A DNA stretch of 44,228 bases from Chloroflexi bacterium TSY (GTDB taxonomy: Bacteria; Chloroflexota; Anaerolineae; Caldilineales; Caldilineaceae). Numbering within the stretch: the stretch's first letter is position 1; each line of letters begins with the position of its first letter. The notes below the pieces were generated by a model that did no database searches, had not been told where the DNA came from, and saw only the letters and a program-made list of their open reading frames with translations. This document shows positions 17,601-26,000 of the stretch, in pieces. The stretch spans positions 1 to 44,228 of the forward strand of contig JAHBNG010000126.1 of the NCBI GenBank assembly GCA_019217005.1, in the 5' to 3' direction. The position numbers were made by a program, and so were the translations under genes.

Positions 17601-20600
17601 GACGATATTGCCATTCACCAAACTTTTCTGCGTTACCAACACCCTCACATCTGCGTCTGAAAGCATATAGGCTAAGCGTTCCTGCGGATAGACCGGATCC
17701 AGAGGTACATAGGCTCCCCCTGCCTTAAGAATACCCAACAATCCGATTGCCATCTCAATCGAGCGCTCAACGCAAATGCCGACCAACACGTCCGCGCCCT
17801 GTGGTGCGTCGTGTTGCGGCTGCGAGCTTTGCTCGCCTGCACCGCCTTTGGGCGCGACCCCTTGCGCAATGAGGTGGTGCGCCAGTTGGTTGGCACGTCC
17901 GTTCAGTTCTCGATAGGTTAGCTTCTCATCCCCAAAGACGACGGCAATCGCCTCTGGCGTGCGTTCTACCTGCGCCTCAAACAACTGGTGGATGCACTTG
18001 TCCGCTAGTTGTGCGTCCCATTTTCGGGGGTCTGGTCGAGTAATCACAATTCCGCGCTCAGATTCCCGAAAATGTGGTACGAACCTATCCGATAGAGAGT
18101 CGGCTTGCCGAAGCCCTCTGGGCGCGTTCCACTCGACCAGAATCTTCTGCTTTTCGTCCTCCAGCAACAACTCATGTGCGGAAATCGCTTTGTCTGGCGC
18201 AGTCACAACTTCCGTCGCGAGTTTGGTGTAATGACCTAGCATTCGTTCAATGGTCGAAGGATCAAAGAGGTCCGGGCTGTATTTCATAGTGAGTAGACAG
18301 GTATCTTCTACCTCAACGATCTCCAAGTCAAGATCAAATTCGCCGACTTGATGAATCCCATCCACGACCTCAAAGGGTAGAGTCTCCTGATATTGGCGCT
18401 CAAATGCTGCCAAGCTATTCGGCTGGATAAAGTTCTGAAAGGCAAATGAGACTTGAAAGAGAGGCGAAATGGTCTGATTTGGGGGGACGTTCAGTTCCGC
18501 CACCAACCGAGGGAAAGGATACGCACCATGATCCAGGGCATCGACCACAATCAACTGAAGCTGTTTCAAATACTCAGTGAACGGGATTGTCCCATCTAGC
18601 TGGCTGCGAACCACCACCATATTGATGAAATAGCCGATGGTCTCTTCAAAACGTCGCTGCGGTCGCCCCGCCGTGGGCATCCCAACCAAAATATCTTCTT
18701 GTCCTGTATAGCGGTAGAGGAGTACCTTATAGATAGCCAGCATAAGGCTGGCCATATTGACCTGGCTTGTTTTGGCTAAGTCCCGAAGGCACTGCGTCAC
18801 GTCTGGATCAAGTTGGGTTGTTATGGTGTCGCCCCGAAAACGCTGCATTGGAGGACGGGGCTTATCCAGCGGCAGTGATAAGATTGGCAACTCGCCCGCA
18901 AGCTGTTGCTGCCAATAAGCTCGATAGGTACACCCTTCTTCGCCAGCCAGCATCTCTTGTTCCCACGTCACAAAATCGTGGTATGTTCCGTCATCGGCAG
19001 CTAGATTGGGGTCTTTCCCTTCAGCCAGGGCTTGATAAATCTGCAACAAGGTCCTGAGTACGGGGAGTATGGACGTACCATCAACAAGAATATGATGGAT
19101 CGTCAGCAGCAGGATATACTCTTCCTCTGCACAAGCAAAGAGCTGGACCCGCAGCAGCGGCCCGATCGCTAAGTCAAAAGGCTCCTGAACTCTTGTTTGA
19201 AGATAGAGGATGAGGTCGGTCTCCGGAAGGTGTCCAATATCTTCAATCTCAAAAAAGAGCGGTTGGGTTGGGTCAATGACTTGGCGGAGCTGTCCATCTT
19301 CGTCATAGAAGACTGTCTGCAAAATCGGATAGTGGGTGACCAAATGCGCACAAGCTTGCTGCCAGCGTTCTGCATCCAACGGCTGCTGGAACCGTAACGC
19401 AATGGGCACATTGTAGGCGCTCATCTCGGGCGTCAGCTTTTGTAAAAGCCACAGTCCCTTTTGTCCCTCAGACAATGGGAATTGATGCAGCGGAGACTGA
19501 CGCAAATGCTCTTCGGGGCCATCCGCTGGTTCGCTTGGAGACGTTTCAAGGGCCTCGGGCTGCTGCGCTTGAGGGAAATGATTCACTTTCCTATCCAAAA
19601 GCGCGGCCAGAGAGTGTATTGTGCCATGTTCCAGCATCTCCCGCCCAGTGATCTGGACGTCCAATGTCTCTTCCAGCCGCCGACGCACCTGCATCCCGAT
19701 GATCGAATCTACGCCATATTCATACAATGTCTTGTCTAATGCTATTTGATGGGGGGGCACTTTTAGCAATTGTGACAAGAGCCGCAGCAGATACGCTTCC
19801 AGGTTCTTTTGCTTTGTTTTGGTGGCATCTGCCTCAACCAGGAGCATCTCTGGGCCCGATTCTAACCAGGATGAAGAGCCTTTTTGTACGCCGTTGTTAC
19901 CAGAAGCAGTGGGTATAGTGTCACTGTCGGTCACCCAATACCGGTTGCGTGCAAAGGGATAGGTGGGTAACGGAACACGTGGCGGCGTGCTGTCGGGATA
20001 GAGCAGGCTCCACTCTATCTCAACACCGGAGACCCACAATCGGGCTAATCTGTCGAGTTTCCTTCTGCCAACCCACTGATTAATCAGCGCTTGTAAATCC
20101 TCATCCTGCATAAATATGTTGGTCAATGCCTGTTCTCTCTTTGCATGCCCAGCGGTAAAATTCTCGATAACCTCTGCGCCGGACAGATATGCGCTGAGTT
20201 TATTTTGGAGGGTGTCTATATCGGTGACGATAAAGGTCACTCGGTGTTCCATGACCGCGCGACCTACCTGCAGCGTGTAAGCTATCGATTGTAAGTCGCA
20301 GTAGGAAAGCTGTGGCTGACCTGTAAGATGATGACATAAATTCTGTGCGCTTTGCTTTAGCTGTGCTTCACTTTGGGCCGACAGCAAAATGAGTTGAGGG
20401 GCTTCCGCTTCGAACCTTGCGCTGCTCTCTTCAGTTGCAGATTGAACGCATTCCTCAATCACAATATGAGCATTGGTGCCACCTAACCCATAGGCATTTA
20501 TGGCCCCTCGTCGCGGCAGGATCTGTCCATCTTCATCTCGGAATGCGTCCCAGGCTTTTGTTTGGTCTACAATATAGAAAGGACTTTCCGACAGATTGAG

Positions 20601-21737
20601 CGATTCATCCACGGCATTAAAGTTGCGTGTGGCAGGTAGCGTTTTGTGCTGCATGGATAGGATCACTTTGAACAATTGGGCCATACCCCCTGCTGCTTCC
20701 AGAAAGCCTGTATTGCCCGAGCCGATGCCGCAGACCTGCTTTTCTAAGACGACTTGCTGTTCATGAGCAAGCGCAGCAAATGCTTGTTGAAAGGCTAAAA
20801 TCTCGACTTTGTCGCTACCGATATTGCCGGAACCATGCGCTTCGATAAAGCTGATTGTCCGGGGATCAATCTGCGCATTCTGGTAGGTCTCAATCATTAA
20901 ATCGCGTTGCGCCTGCACGCTGGGCATGGTGATTGACCCCGAGACGTTGCCGTGGTGATTGGTACCGGTGGCCTTGAGTATGGCATAAATCGCATCGCCA
21001 TCTCGCTTAGCGTGAGACAAAGGTTTGAGTATGACCGCCCCAACACCCTCGCCCAGTACTTCGCCCGGGGAATTTAGATCAAATGGTGCGCAATAGCCAA
21101 GCTGCGACAAAATGCCCAACTGGTCCAGAATACCAATACGTTCCGGTGATAGTAATAAGCTGACACCGCCTACGAGTGCCATGTCGCAATCTCCTCCACG
21201 GATGGCTTGGCGGGCTTTATGTAAGGCGACCAACGCGCTGGAACAGGCGGTGGCGACAATTTCGCTCGGACCGTGCCAATTAAACTCGTGAGAGATTCGA
21301 TTGCTTATCAGCAGACCATTGCCAGTAGCCAGATAGGGTTGGCTCTCCTTATCCCACCTTACTTTTTGGCTGCGAATTAAGAAGTCCGTGTTGTACATGG
21401 CCACGAAGACGCCAATTTTTGTCCCCGAGGTTTGCTCTGGTGCATAGCCAGCATGCTCCAACGTTTCCCAGACGACTTCAAGCAAAACGCGTTGATGGGG
21501 ATCCATCGCTTCGGCTTCACGTGGTGAGATGCCAAAGAGTCCAGCATCAAAGCTGAAAATGTCGTCCATCGCGCCGATATGTTGGACCATGGGGTGATGG
21601 TCGTCTGCTTCAAAATCCCCCTGATCTGCCGGCCAGTCCCAGCGGTCTTGGGGAATCTCATGGATGAGGTTGCTGCCTGCTTGCAGGTTATCCCAAAAGC
21701 TTGCCAAATCTGGCGATCTTGGGAAGCGTCCGGCCAT
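14631..21737 (-). CDS. Hybrid PKS-NRPS: KS0-ACP-C-A(ornithine-like)-PCP-E
   Basis: The first domain is a KS (about 20480-21760) with Cys in VATACSSALVALH and His in EAHGSGN. The usual K-x-N-x-G-H segment reads GSGNTGFLEAAGG, so Lys and the second His are lost; this is a non-elongating KS0. An ACP follows (Ser in EYGVDSIIGMQV, near 19,700), then a condensation domain (SEGQKGLW, HHILVDG) and an adenylation domain (about 16400-17995; YTSGSTGMPKG, SFDVFSGDF, NSYGVTEATIDS). I read its specificity residues as D-V-G-E-V-G-S-I-D-K, one change from a known ornithine code DVGEIGSIDK. A PCP (TVGGDSILSLQL) and an epimerization domain (HHLVVDWVSW, ELESHGRE, GWFTAAFPV) end the protein, predicting a D-configured residue. 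The first Met here is inside the KS; the natural start is probably 21868, one frame away. Confidence 0.88.
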   Translation of the reverse strand: MAGRFPRSPDLASFWDNLQAGSNLIHEIPQDRWDWPADQGDFEADDHHPMVQHIGAMDDIFSFDAGLFGISPREAEAMDPHQRVLLEVVWETLEHAGYAPEQTSGTKIGVFVAMYNTDFLIRSQKVRWDKESQPYLATGNGLLISNRISHEFNWHGPSEIVATACSSALVALHKARQAIRGGDCDMALVGGVSLLLSPERIGILDQLGILSQLGYCAPFDLNSPGEVLGEGVGAVILKPLSHAKRDGDAIYAILKATGTNHHGNVSGSITMPSVQAQRDLMIETYQNAQIDPRTISFIEAHGSGNIGSDKVEILAFQQAFAALAHEQQVVLEKQVCGIGSGNTGFLEAAGGMAQLFKVILSMQHKTLPATRNFNAVDESLNLSESPFYIVDQTKAWDAFRDEDGQILPRRGAINAYGLGGTNAHIVIEECVQSATEESSARFEAEAPQLILLSAQSEAQLKQSAQNLCHHLTGQPQLSYCDLQSIAYTLQVGRAVMEHRVTFIVTDIDTLQNKLSAYLSGAEVIENFTAGHAKREQALTNIFMQDEDLQALINQWVGRRKLDRLARLWVSGVEIEWSLLYPDSTPPRVPLPTYPFARNRYWVTDSDTIPTASGNNGVQKGSSSWLESGPEMLLVEADATKTKQKNLEAYLLRLLSQLLKVPPHQIALDKTLYEYGVDSIIGMQVRRRLEETLDVQITGREMLEHGTIHSLAALLDRKVNHFPQAQQPEALETSPSEPADGPEEHLRQSPLHQFPLSEGQKGLWLLQKLTPEMSAYNVPIALRFQQPLDAERWQQACAHLVTHYPILQTVFYDEDGQLRQVIDPTQPLFFEIEDIGHLPETDLILYLQTRVQEPFDLAIGPLLRVQLFACAEEEYILLLTIHHILVDGTSILPVLRTLLQIYQALAEGKDPNLAADDGTYHDFVTWEQEMLAGEEGCTYRAYWQQQLAGELPILSLPLDKPRPPMQRFRGDTITTQLDPDVTQCLRDLAKTSQVNMASLMLAIYKVLLYRYTGQEDILVGMPTAGRPQRRFEETIGYFINMVVVRSQLDGTIPFTEYLKQLQLIVVDALDHGAYPFPRLVAELNVPPNQTISPLFQVSFAFQNFIQPNSLAAFERQYQETLPFEVVDGIHQVGEFDLDLEIVEVEDTCLLTMKYSPDLFDPSTIERMLGHYTKLATEVVTAPDKAISAHELLLEDEKQKILVEWNAPRGLRQADSLSDRFVPHFRESERGIVITRPDPRKWDAQLADKCIHQLFEAQVERTPEAIAVVFGDEKLTYRELNGRANQLAHHLIAQGVAPKGGAGEQSSQPQHDAPQGADVLVGICVERSIEMAIGLLGILKAGGAYVPLDPVYPQERLAYMLSDADVRVLVTQKSLVNGNIVPINNEQMTVVCLDTGWENISKQSTANPITSVQPDDLAYVIYTSGSTGMPKGVAIAHRNLVNAYRAWEDAYQLRARASSHLQMASFSFDVFSGDFVRALCSGAKLVLCPQELLLIPEQLYELMQDEAIDCAEFVPVVLKNLIRYLEETKQNLHFMRLLVVGSDSWDMQDYRDVHRFCGPETRLINSYGVTEATIDSCYFEGTCIDLDNARPVPIGRPFNGVQIYTLDSYGQPVPTGVAGELHIGGDGVAQGYLNRPELTAEKFITISLDPQANPVRLYKSGDMARWLPDGQIELLGRMDHQIKIRGFRVEPSEVEAVLDRHPAVEEAVMVARTAQNGQLGLVAYIIPMGQRGNGSNAKADAATLRDYLKRQVPEYMVPSAFILLDELPLTPNGKVDRKALAAMPTDDIGHLLKQAEFVEPRTPIETALADIWRQLLHLERVSIHDNFFTVGGDSILSLQLVPRARQVGIHLTPQQIFQHQTLAELSTVVDCEPNLQAATTGQPPVYQPWTLENQALVTGEAPLTPIQQAWDALNLPNPHIYTQSILIEIDSQADSALLRQSLHILLRHHDALRLRYQETSSGWRQTFSPPIDDVLLREVDVTGLSESALQTTVLAEMQRVECTLNLTDGPLMGLALLRRIDGPSKLLWITHHLVVDWVSWRILLADLETVYQQLAHEQPVQLPTKTTSFQQWARWLLERGPSAFADEREYWVSRFEGARPLSQDNPNGAPTWASMRVVSAELTLEETQALLQRAPAAYATQINDLLLTALLQTLGKWTQEKTLLIELESHGREPIDHLDPDDDPVIDLSRTVGWFTAAFPVRLNHRSGDLSDQILSVKEQLGQIPNHGLGYGILHYSRETPELRQVPMPPICFNYLGQFDQPAENQGYTPSNDNEPTSLLRGTGMEGLTAFDALQNMRQSEFIQQNGTAQLWNLFDLELMVVAGQLRVLWLYSENVHDRSTVQQLTDQFMTHLRQLIAHCQMRVGLELTE
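17794..17855. repeat. 62-bp palindromic insert inside the A domain
   Basis: The segment begins GCGCCC and ends GGGCGC. Inside are GGTGC/GCACC arms and a central GCGAGC-AAA-GCTCGC hairpin. It is translated in frame as GGAGEQSSQPQHDAPQG plus neighbours, between AHHLIAQGV and VLVGICVERS, which usually adjoin in adenylation domains. Confidence 0.65.
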
Positions 21738-21766
21738 GCCGATAATCGCGATCTCGTCTTCGTATG

Positions 21767-21868
21767 TTATCGTATGTTTCTTCGGGTTGCGCCACTCTCG
21801 GGCTTGAACTGTGCCAGCAAATTATCCACTTCTTCTCGCATTTCATCAATCTGTGTCGCAGTTGGCAT
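21767..21868 (-). CDS. Probable true N-terminus of the KS0-NRPS gene, in a different frame
   Basis: An ATG at 21868 shares its A with the TAA stop of the upstream monooxygenase gene (TAATG), a classic sign of translational coupling. It encodes 33 residues beginning MPTATQIDEMREEVDNLLAQ, a helical leader like those before KS domains, then stops. The KS frame (HTITYEDEIAIIGMAG) opens within this stretch but has no ATG, GTG or TTG before the Met at 21737. One inserted base, or two removed, near 21770-21790 would join them. A read error or a real lesion are both possible. Confidence 0.6.
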   Translation of the reverse strand: MPTATQIDEMREEVDNLLAQFKPESGATRRNIR

Positions 21869-23043
21869 TAGATTCCCTTCATAACCTTATTCTTTAACGC
21901 ATTTAAGTATCCCAGTGAATCCATCACTACCGAAGCGTCCACTCCAAAGTCCATCAAACAGGCGATCTCATTGACGCCAACCGCAATGGCTTTGGCCACG
22001 ATCTGCTCGGTTTCTGCCACGGAACCAAATAAGGCACCAGTCTTAAAGTAGCGTTCATAGGAATAGTCAACCATCTTGTTTAATTCTGTCTCGTTTGGTC
22101 GTTGATCCGCGGCTACCTGTTGGATATGTCCAGTCAGAGCACTCTTGATGTAGTTAAAAAAGGGATCACGGACTGCCTCCTCAACAGTTTTTAGATCTTT
22201 ATGCACAAGGGTATGCAACATCAAAGTCACGCTTCCTGTCTTGGGATCAAACCCGCCCTCCTGACGCCCCAACCGATAGACCGCGATCTTCTTCCCCAAT
22301 TCATTCAGATCAATGCCCTGGAGCATGGTCAAGACGTTGTAGCCCTGAGAGCCAGCATAGCGGAAGCTCGCGGTTGATTTGGAAATGGTCAGCCAAACAT
22401 TGAGTTTTGCTTGCAGCGGTTTGGGATAGATCTGGATTGCAACCTCTTCTCCCTGCCCGTTGCGAAAGGGCATCGATTCTCCAGACCATAGGCGTTGCAC
22501 CAGCGGAATCCGCGCGTGCCAAACTTCTCTTAAGTTGTCATACGTTGTCGGTGATAGAATAAAGTCGTTGGGATTCCACCCACTGGCAAACCCCAGATCT
22601 ACCCGTCCACCCGATAGCTGATCGATCATGGCCCAAGCCTCCACCACCTCGACGGGATGATGGAGCGGCAAGACCACTGAACCACTGCGCAAGCGAATCT
22701 GTCCGGTTTTCACCGCCAGTGCAGACGCCAATACCGACGGATTGGCGTAAATCCCGCCAAAGGAGTGAAAATGGCGTTCGGGCATCCAGACAGCATGAAA
22801 TCCCTGCTGATCCGCAAACGTAGCAATATCAAAGACCATTTGATACGGATTATCTTGACTTCTGTTTACCAGCGTTTGACTTGCATCGGAAAAGAAGATG
22901 ATGCTAAAGGTCAGCGGCGCATCGGCCCGACTATTAGATTGTCGAGTCGATGTTGCCGGATTATCTCTAACTGGTGCGGGCTGGAGCGTAAGGAGGCTGG
23001 CTAACTTTTCATTAACGGATTGATTACGCTCTTCTCTTCTCAT
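21868..23043 (-). CDS. Luciferase-like flavin-dependent monooxygenase (MupA-type)
   Basis: The 391-residue product is a TIM-barrel LLM-class oxidoreductase of the subgroup found in PKS/NRPS clusters. Recognisable parts are FSIIFFSDASQ at the barrel start, GFHAVWMPERHFHSFGG, SGSVVLPLHHPVEVVEAW, DLGFASGWNPNDFI and the C-terminal DFGVDASVVMDSLGYLN. It has an N-terminal extension of about 40 residues with low-complexity character. Such enzymes use reduced flavin and O2 to oxidise a carrier-bound chain, for example by alpha-hydroxylation. It lies between the last ACP of the large PKS and the KS0-NRPS gene. The start overlaps the PKS stop by 20 bases and the stop overlaps the next ATG, so it is expected to act at the M5/M6 junction (inference). 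Confidence 0.87.
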   Translation of the reverse strand: MRREERNQSVNEKLASLLTLQPAPVRDNPATSTRQSNSRADAPLTFSIIFFSDASQTLVNRSQDNPYQMVFDIATFADQQGFHAVWMPERHFHSFGGIYANPSVLASALAVKTGQIRLRSGSVVLPLHHPVEVVEAWAMIDQLSGGRVDLGFASGWNPNDFILSPTTYDNLREVWHARIPLVQRLWSGESMPFRNGQGEEVAIQIYPKPLQAKLNVWLTISKSTASFRYAGSQGYNVLTMLQGIDLNELGKKIAVYRLGRQEGGFDPKTGSVTLMLHTLVHKDLKTVEEAVRDPFFNYIKSALTGHIQQVAADQRPNETELNKMVDYSYERYFKTGALFGSVAETEQIVAKAIAVGVNEIACLMDFGVDASVVMDSLGYLNALKNKVMKGI

Positions 23044-26000
23044 TTTCTTTTCCCTTCAGCTCAATATCTGCTTGCTGTTTGGTGCCTTGGCGTTTGATTG
23101 TCTGGAGCTTGCCCGCAAATTGTTCAAGGGTGGGATACTCAATCAACCAACGAGGTGGCACCTCTATGCCTAAGGACTGTTCCAAGTTTGTGGCCATCTG
23201 CATACCTGTGATTGAATCCATGCCATACTCCAGGAAGGTCATTTGAGGATCGAATCGATCCTCCTCCAGCTTGAGCGTTTTTTTCAGCATAGCCAAGATC
23301 ACAGTTTGCATGTCTGCCGGTTGTATGTCCGCCGGCTGTATGTCTGGGAGGAATGCAGTGGTCGGTTCATATTCGAGTACTTCCTCCACGTTCAGCCCAT
23401 CGATTTCTGGCTTCGCGCGTGAGACGCTGTGACGCGTAAGGTGCGCATGCAGCGTCTTTATTTGCCGATCTGAGAGCTGGCGGGTGTCAAATTTGGCTAT
23501 CTGTCTGAAGAGATCTTCAGGATTCTTGGTCTTATCCTGGAGATCCATCAGTAGTTGCTCGATCGTTAAATCGCTTGCATTCTGCTCCCTGCTTGCGGGC
23601 CGAATACCCAAGAATCGTCTGACTTTCTGCGGCTCAGAGACGGCAATAGCACCGATAATGGCGTTATCCTGGGCCAGACTCTGTTTGAGTATCTGCATGC
23701 CGCTTTCGATGGTCAGAAAGTCAAAACCCATCTGCTTGAGCAATGCATTGCGCTGTTCATTGCTGTAGGGATCCATGGCCCACTGCCCCCAACACAAGGC
23801 CAAACTCTGGCCAGAACGCTCACCTTTATGCACCAAGCCCTGCCGCCATTCGGCAAATGCATTTTGAAATGCTGTGGCATACGCGTAGTCGGGCGACCCT
23901 TTGATACCGTAAGATGCGGCGGAAGAGAAGATCATGAAAAAGTCTAACGGCTCGTCTTGGGTTGCTTGATCTAGATAGAGGGTTCCCTCAACTTTGGGTG
24001 CCATGACCCGTGCAAATGAATCAAAGTGCTTGTTGACAATTAAATCGTCTTCCACGGTGCGTGCCAAGTGAATGATGCCATCAATCTGATCAACCTTTGT
24101 CTTGGCGCGTGCAACGGTCTCTTGCAGCGACTGCCGATCGGTAATGTCGACAGGATAATACCAGACCTTGCCACCATATTGTTCAATGGTTTGGATTTGC
24201 CCTTCTGTCTCCTCTGTGCGTTTGCTTCTGGCCAGGATGATGAGCGTACTCTGGTAGTGCTGCGATAAGTACGCACACAGATGTTGACCAATGGCGCCCA
24301 GTCCACCTGTTATCAGATACGTACCTCCTGGTCGGAAAACCTGCGTCGCCTCTGGGGATGTTGAGGCTCTTTCTTGGAGCGAACTGACAAATCGTCTTAA
24401 GCCTTGATAGCGCACCATCGCCAAGTGATTGGTGTTGGTCGCTGCACTACGCTCCAACAGCCATTCCTGCAAAAGCACGACGGCTCTTTGATCTGCTGTG
24501 AGCGTCGGGTCGACACAAATGGTTTTATAGATCTGTTGCGGATTTTCCAAAACAGTTGCGCGGGCTAGACCTGAGAGTGCCTCCAACGCCAAACGGGGTA
24601 TAGCCTCGGTGCTTGCAAAGAGATAATATCCACGAATTGAATTGTCCCACGCGTGCTGCATAAAGCCTTGAATCAGATGAAAAAGGAAGCGAATTTCATC
24701 TTTGTAGGCACTCGATAGCGGGTAGCCATCGGCCAACATATCTGTCTCTGGTGGATGGCCCAAAAAGAGAATTACATCGGGCAATTGTCCGTTGTGCTTT
24801 ACGTCCTTGATCCATTGGGCGATGTCTTCCTGGCTGGTCTTATCAAGCATGAAGCTTGTGTTCCCTTCTACTGCTGATAGCCCCGAATTTATCCCCACAA
24901 ACTGAACGATAAGCGATCTTGCTTGCCCAGATTCTTGCAAAGCCACATCGACGCCCCCTAGCAATTTGTCCATGGCCGCATAGTCCGTTGGATCCTCATA
25001 CATGACCAGAATCCGTTTGTCTCCTTCGGCGCTGATTCGTTCAACCCAATCCACGTCATGCACCGGCAAGGCTTGCTCGATCCAGGCTGCTTCAAAATTG
25101 AGTATCTGCGCTGTTTTTGTCACGACATTCTGTTGACGGGATTGCCACGTTTCATGGGCAGCGCGTGGCGGTTGATCCGTAGAACTTGATTCAGGGAACC
25201 AATAGCGCTTTTTCTCAAAAGGATAGGTTGGGAGTGAGATGTGCCGCCTAGGCTCACCCTCGTAGAGCAAGTGCCAGTCTATCTCAACACCCAATACCCA
25301 TAGCTGGGCAAGTGTAGCGTATTCCTGATTCTTAAAGACTGTCTTGATATACGTTTCGCCCGATGCACTATCCACCAGCAAATTTATTGTTTGTTTGGCA
25401 TTCTTGATATTCCCTTGAAAAACTTGATCAGGGACCTCTTTCCTCTGTTGATACTGCTTCAACAGTTCAGCCAATTCCTCGGTGCTGGAAACAACCAACG
25501 CCAGCCGTTCCTCCATCGCCTCTCGACCAACTTGCAGGGTGTAAGCGATATCAGCTAAGGCGGGAGGCTGGGAACTGCCGACTGCTAAATGTTTACTATT
25601 CACGACTAACTGGCGACTGGACGTACCATCGCCCCAAAGCGAAAACAACTGTTGGACCAGACTCTCCACCGAATCTGAAGGCGTAATTGCTAGTTCGAAG
25701 CTGTATTGTTCTTCGACCGTTGTTTGCAGGCGACTAAGCTGCACGGCATCCAGTCCGCACTCGTCAAAGGTTTGGTCATGCGCAACCTCAGCAACCTCCA
25801 CACCAAGGACGTTGGCGACTATTTCCCGCAATGATTGGCGGATAGTCTGGATGTCTGGCGTCTCATCCAGCGCCTGTGGTGTCGGGTTCGATGTAGCGAA
25901 CCCTGCAAAATAGACCAACAGCTTGTGGGCATATTCTCGCAGTCGTTCCTCATTCTTGGCTGATAGTACAATTACCTGTGGCCCGCTCTTCATTGCCAAA

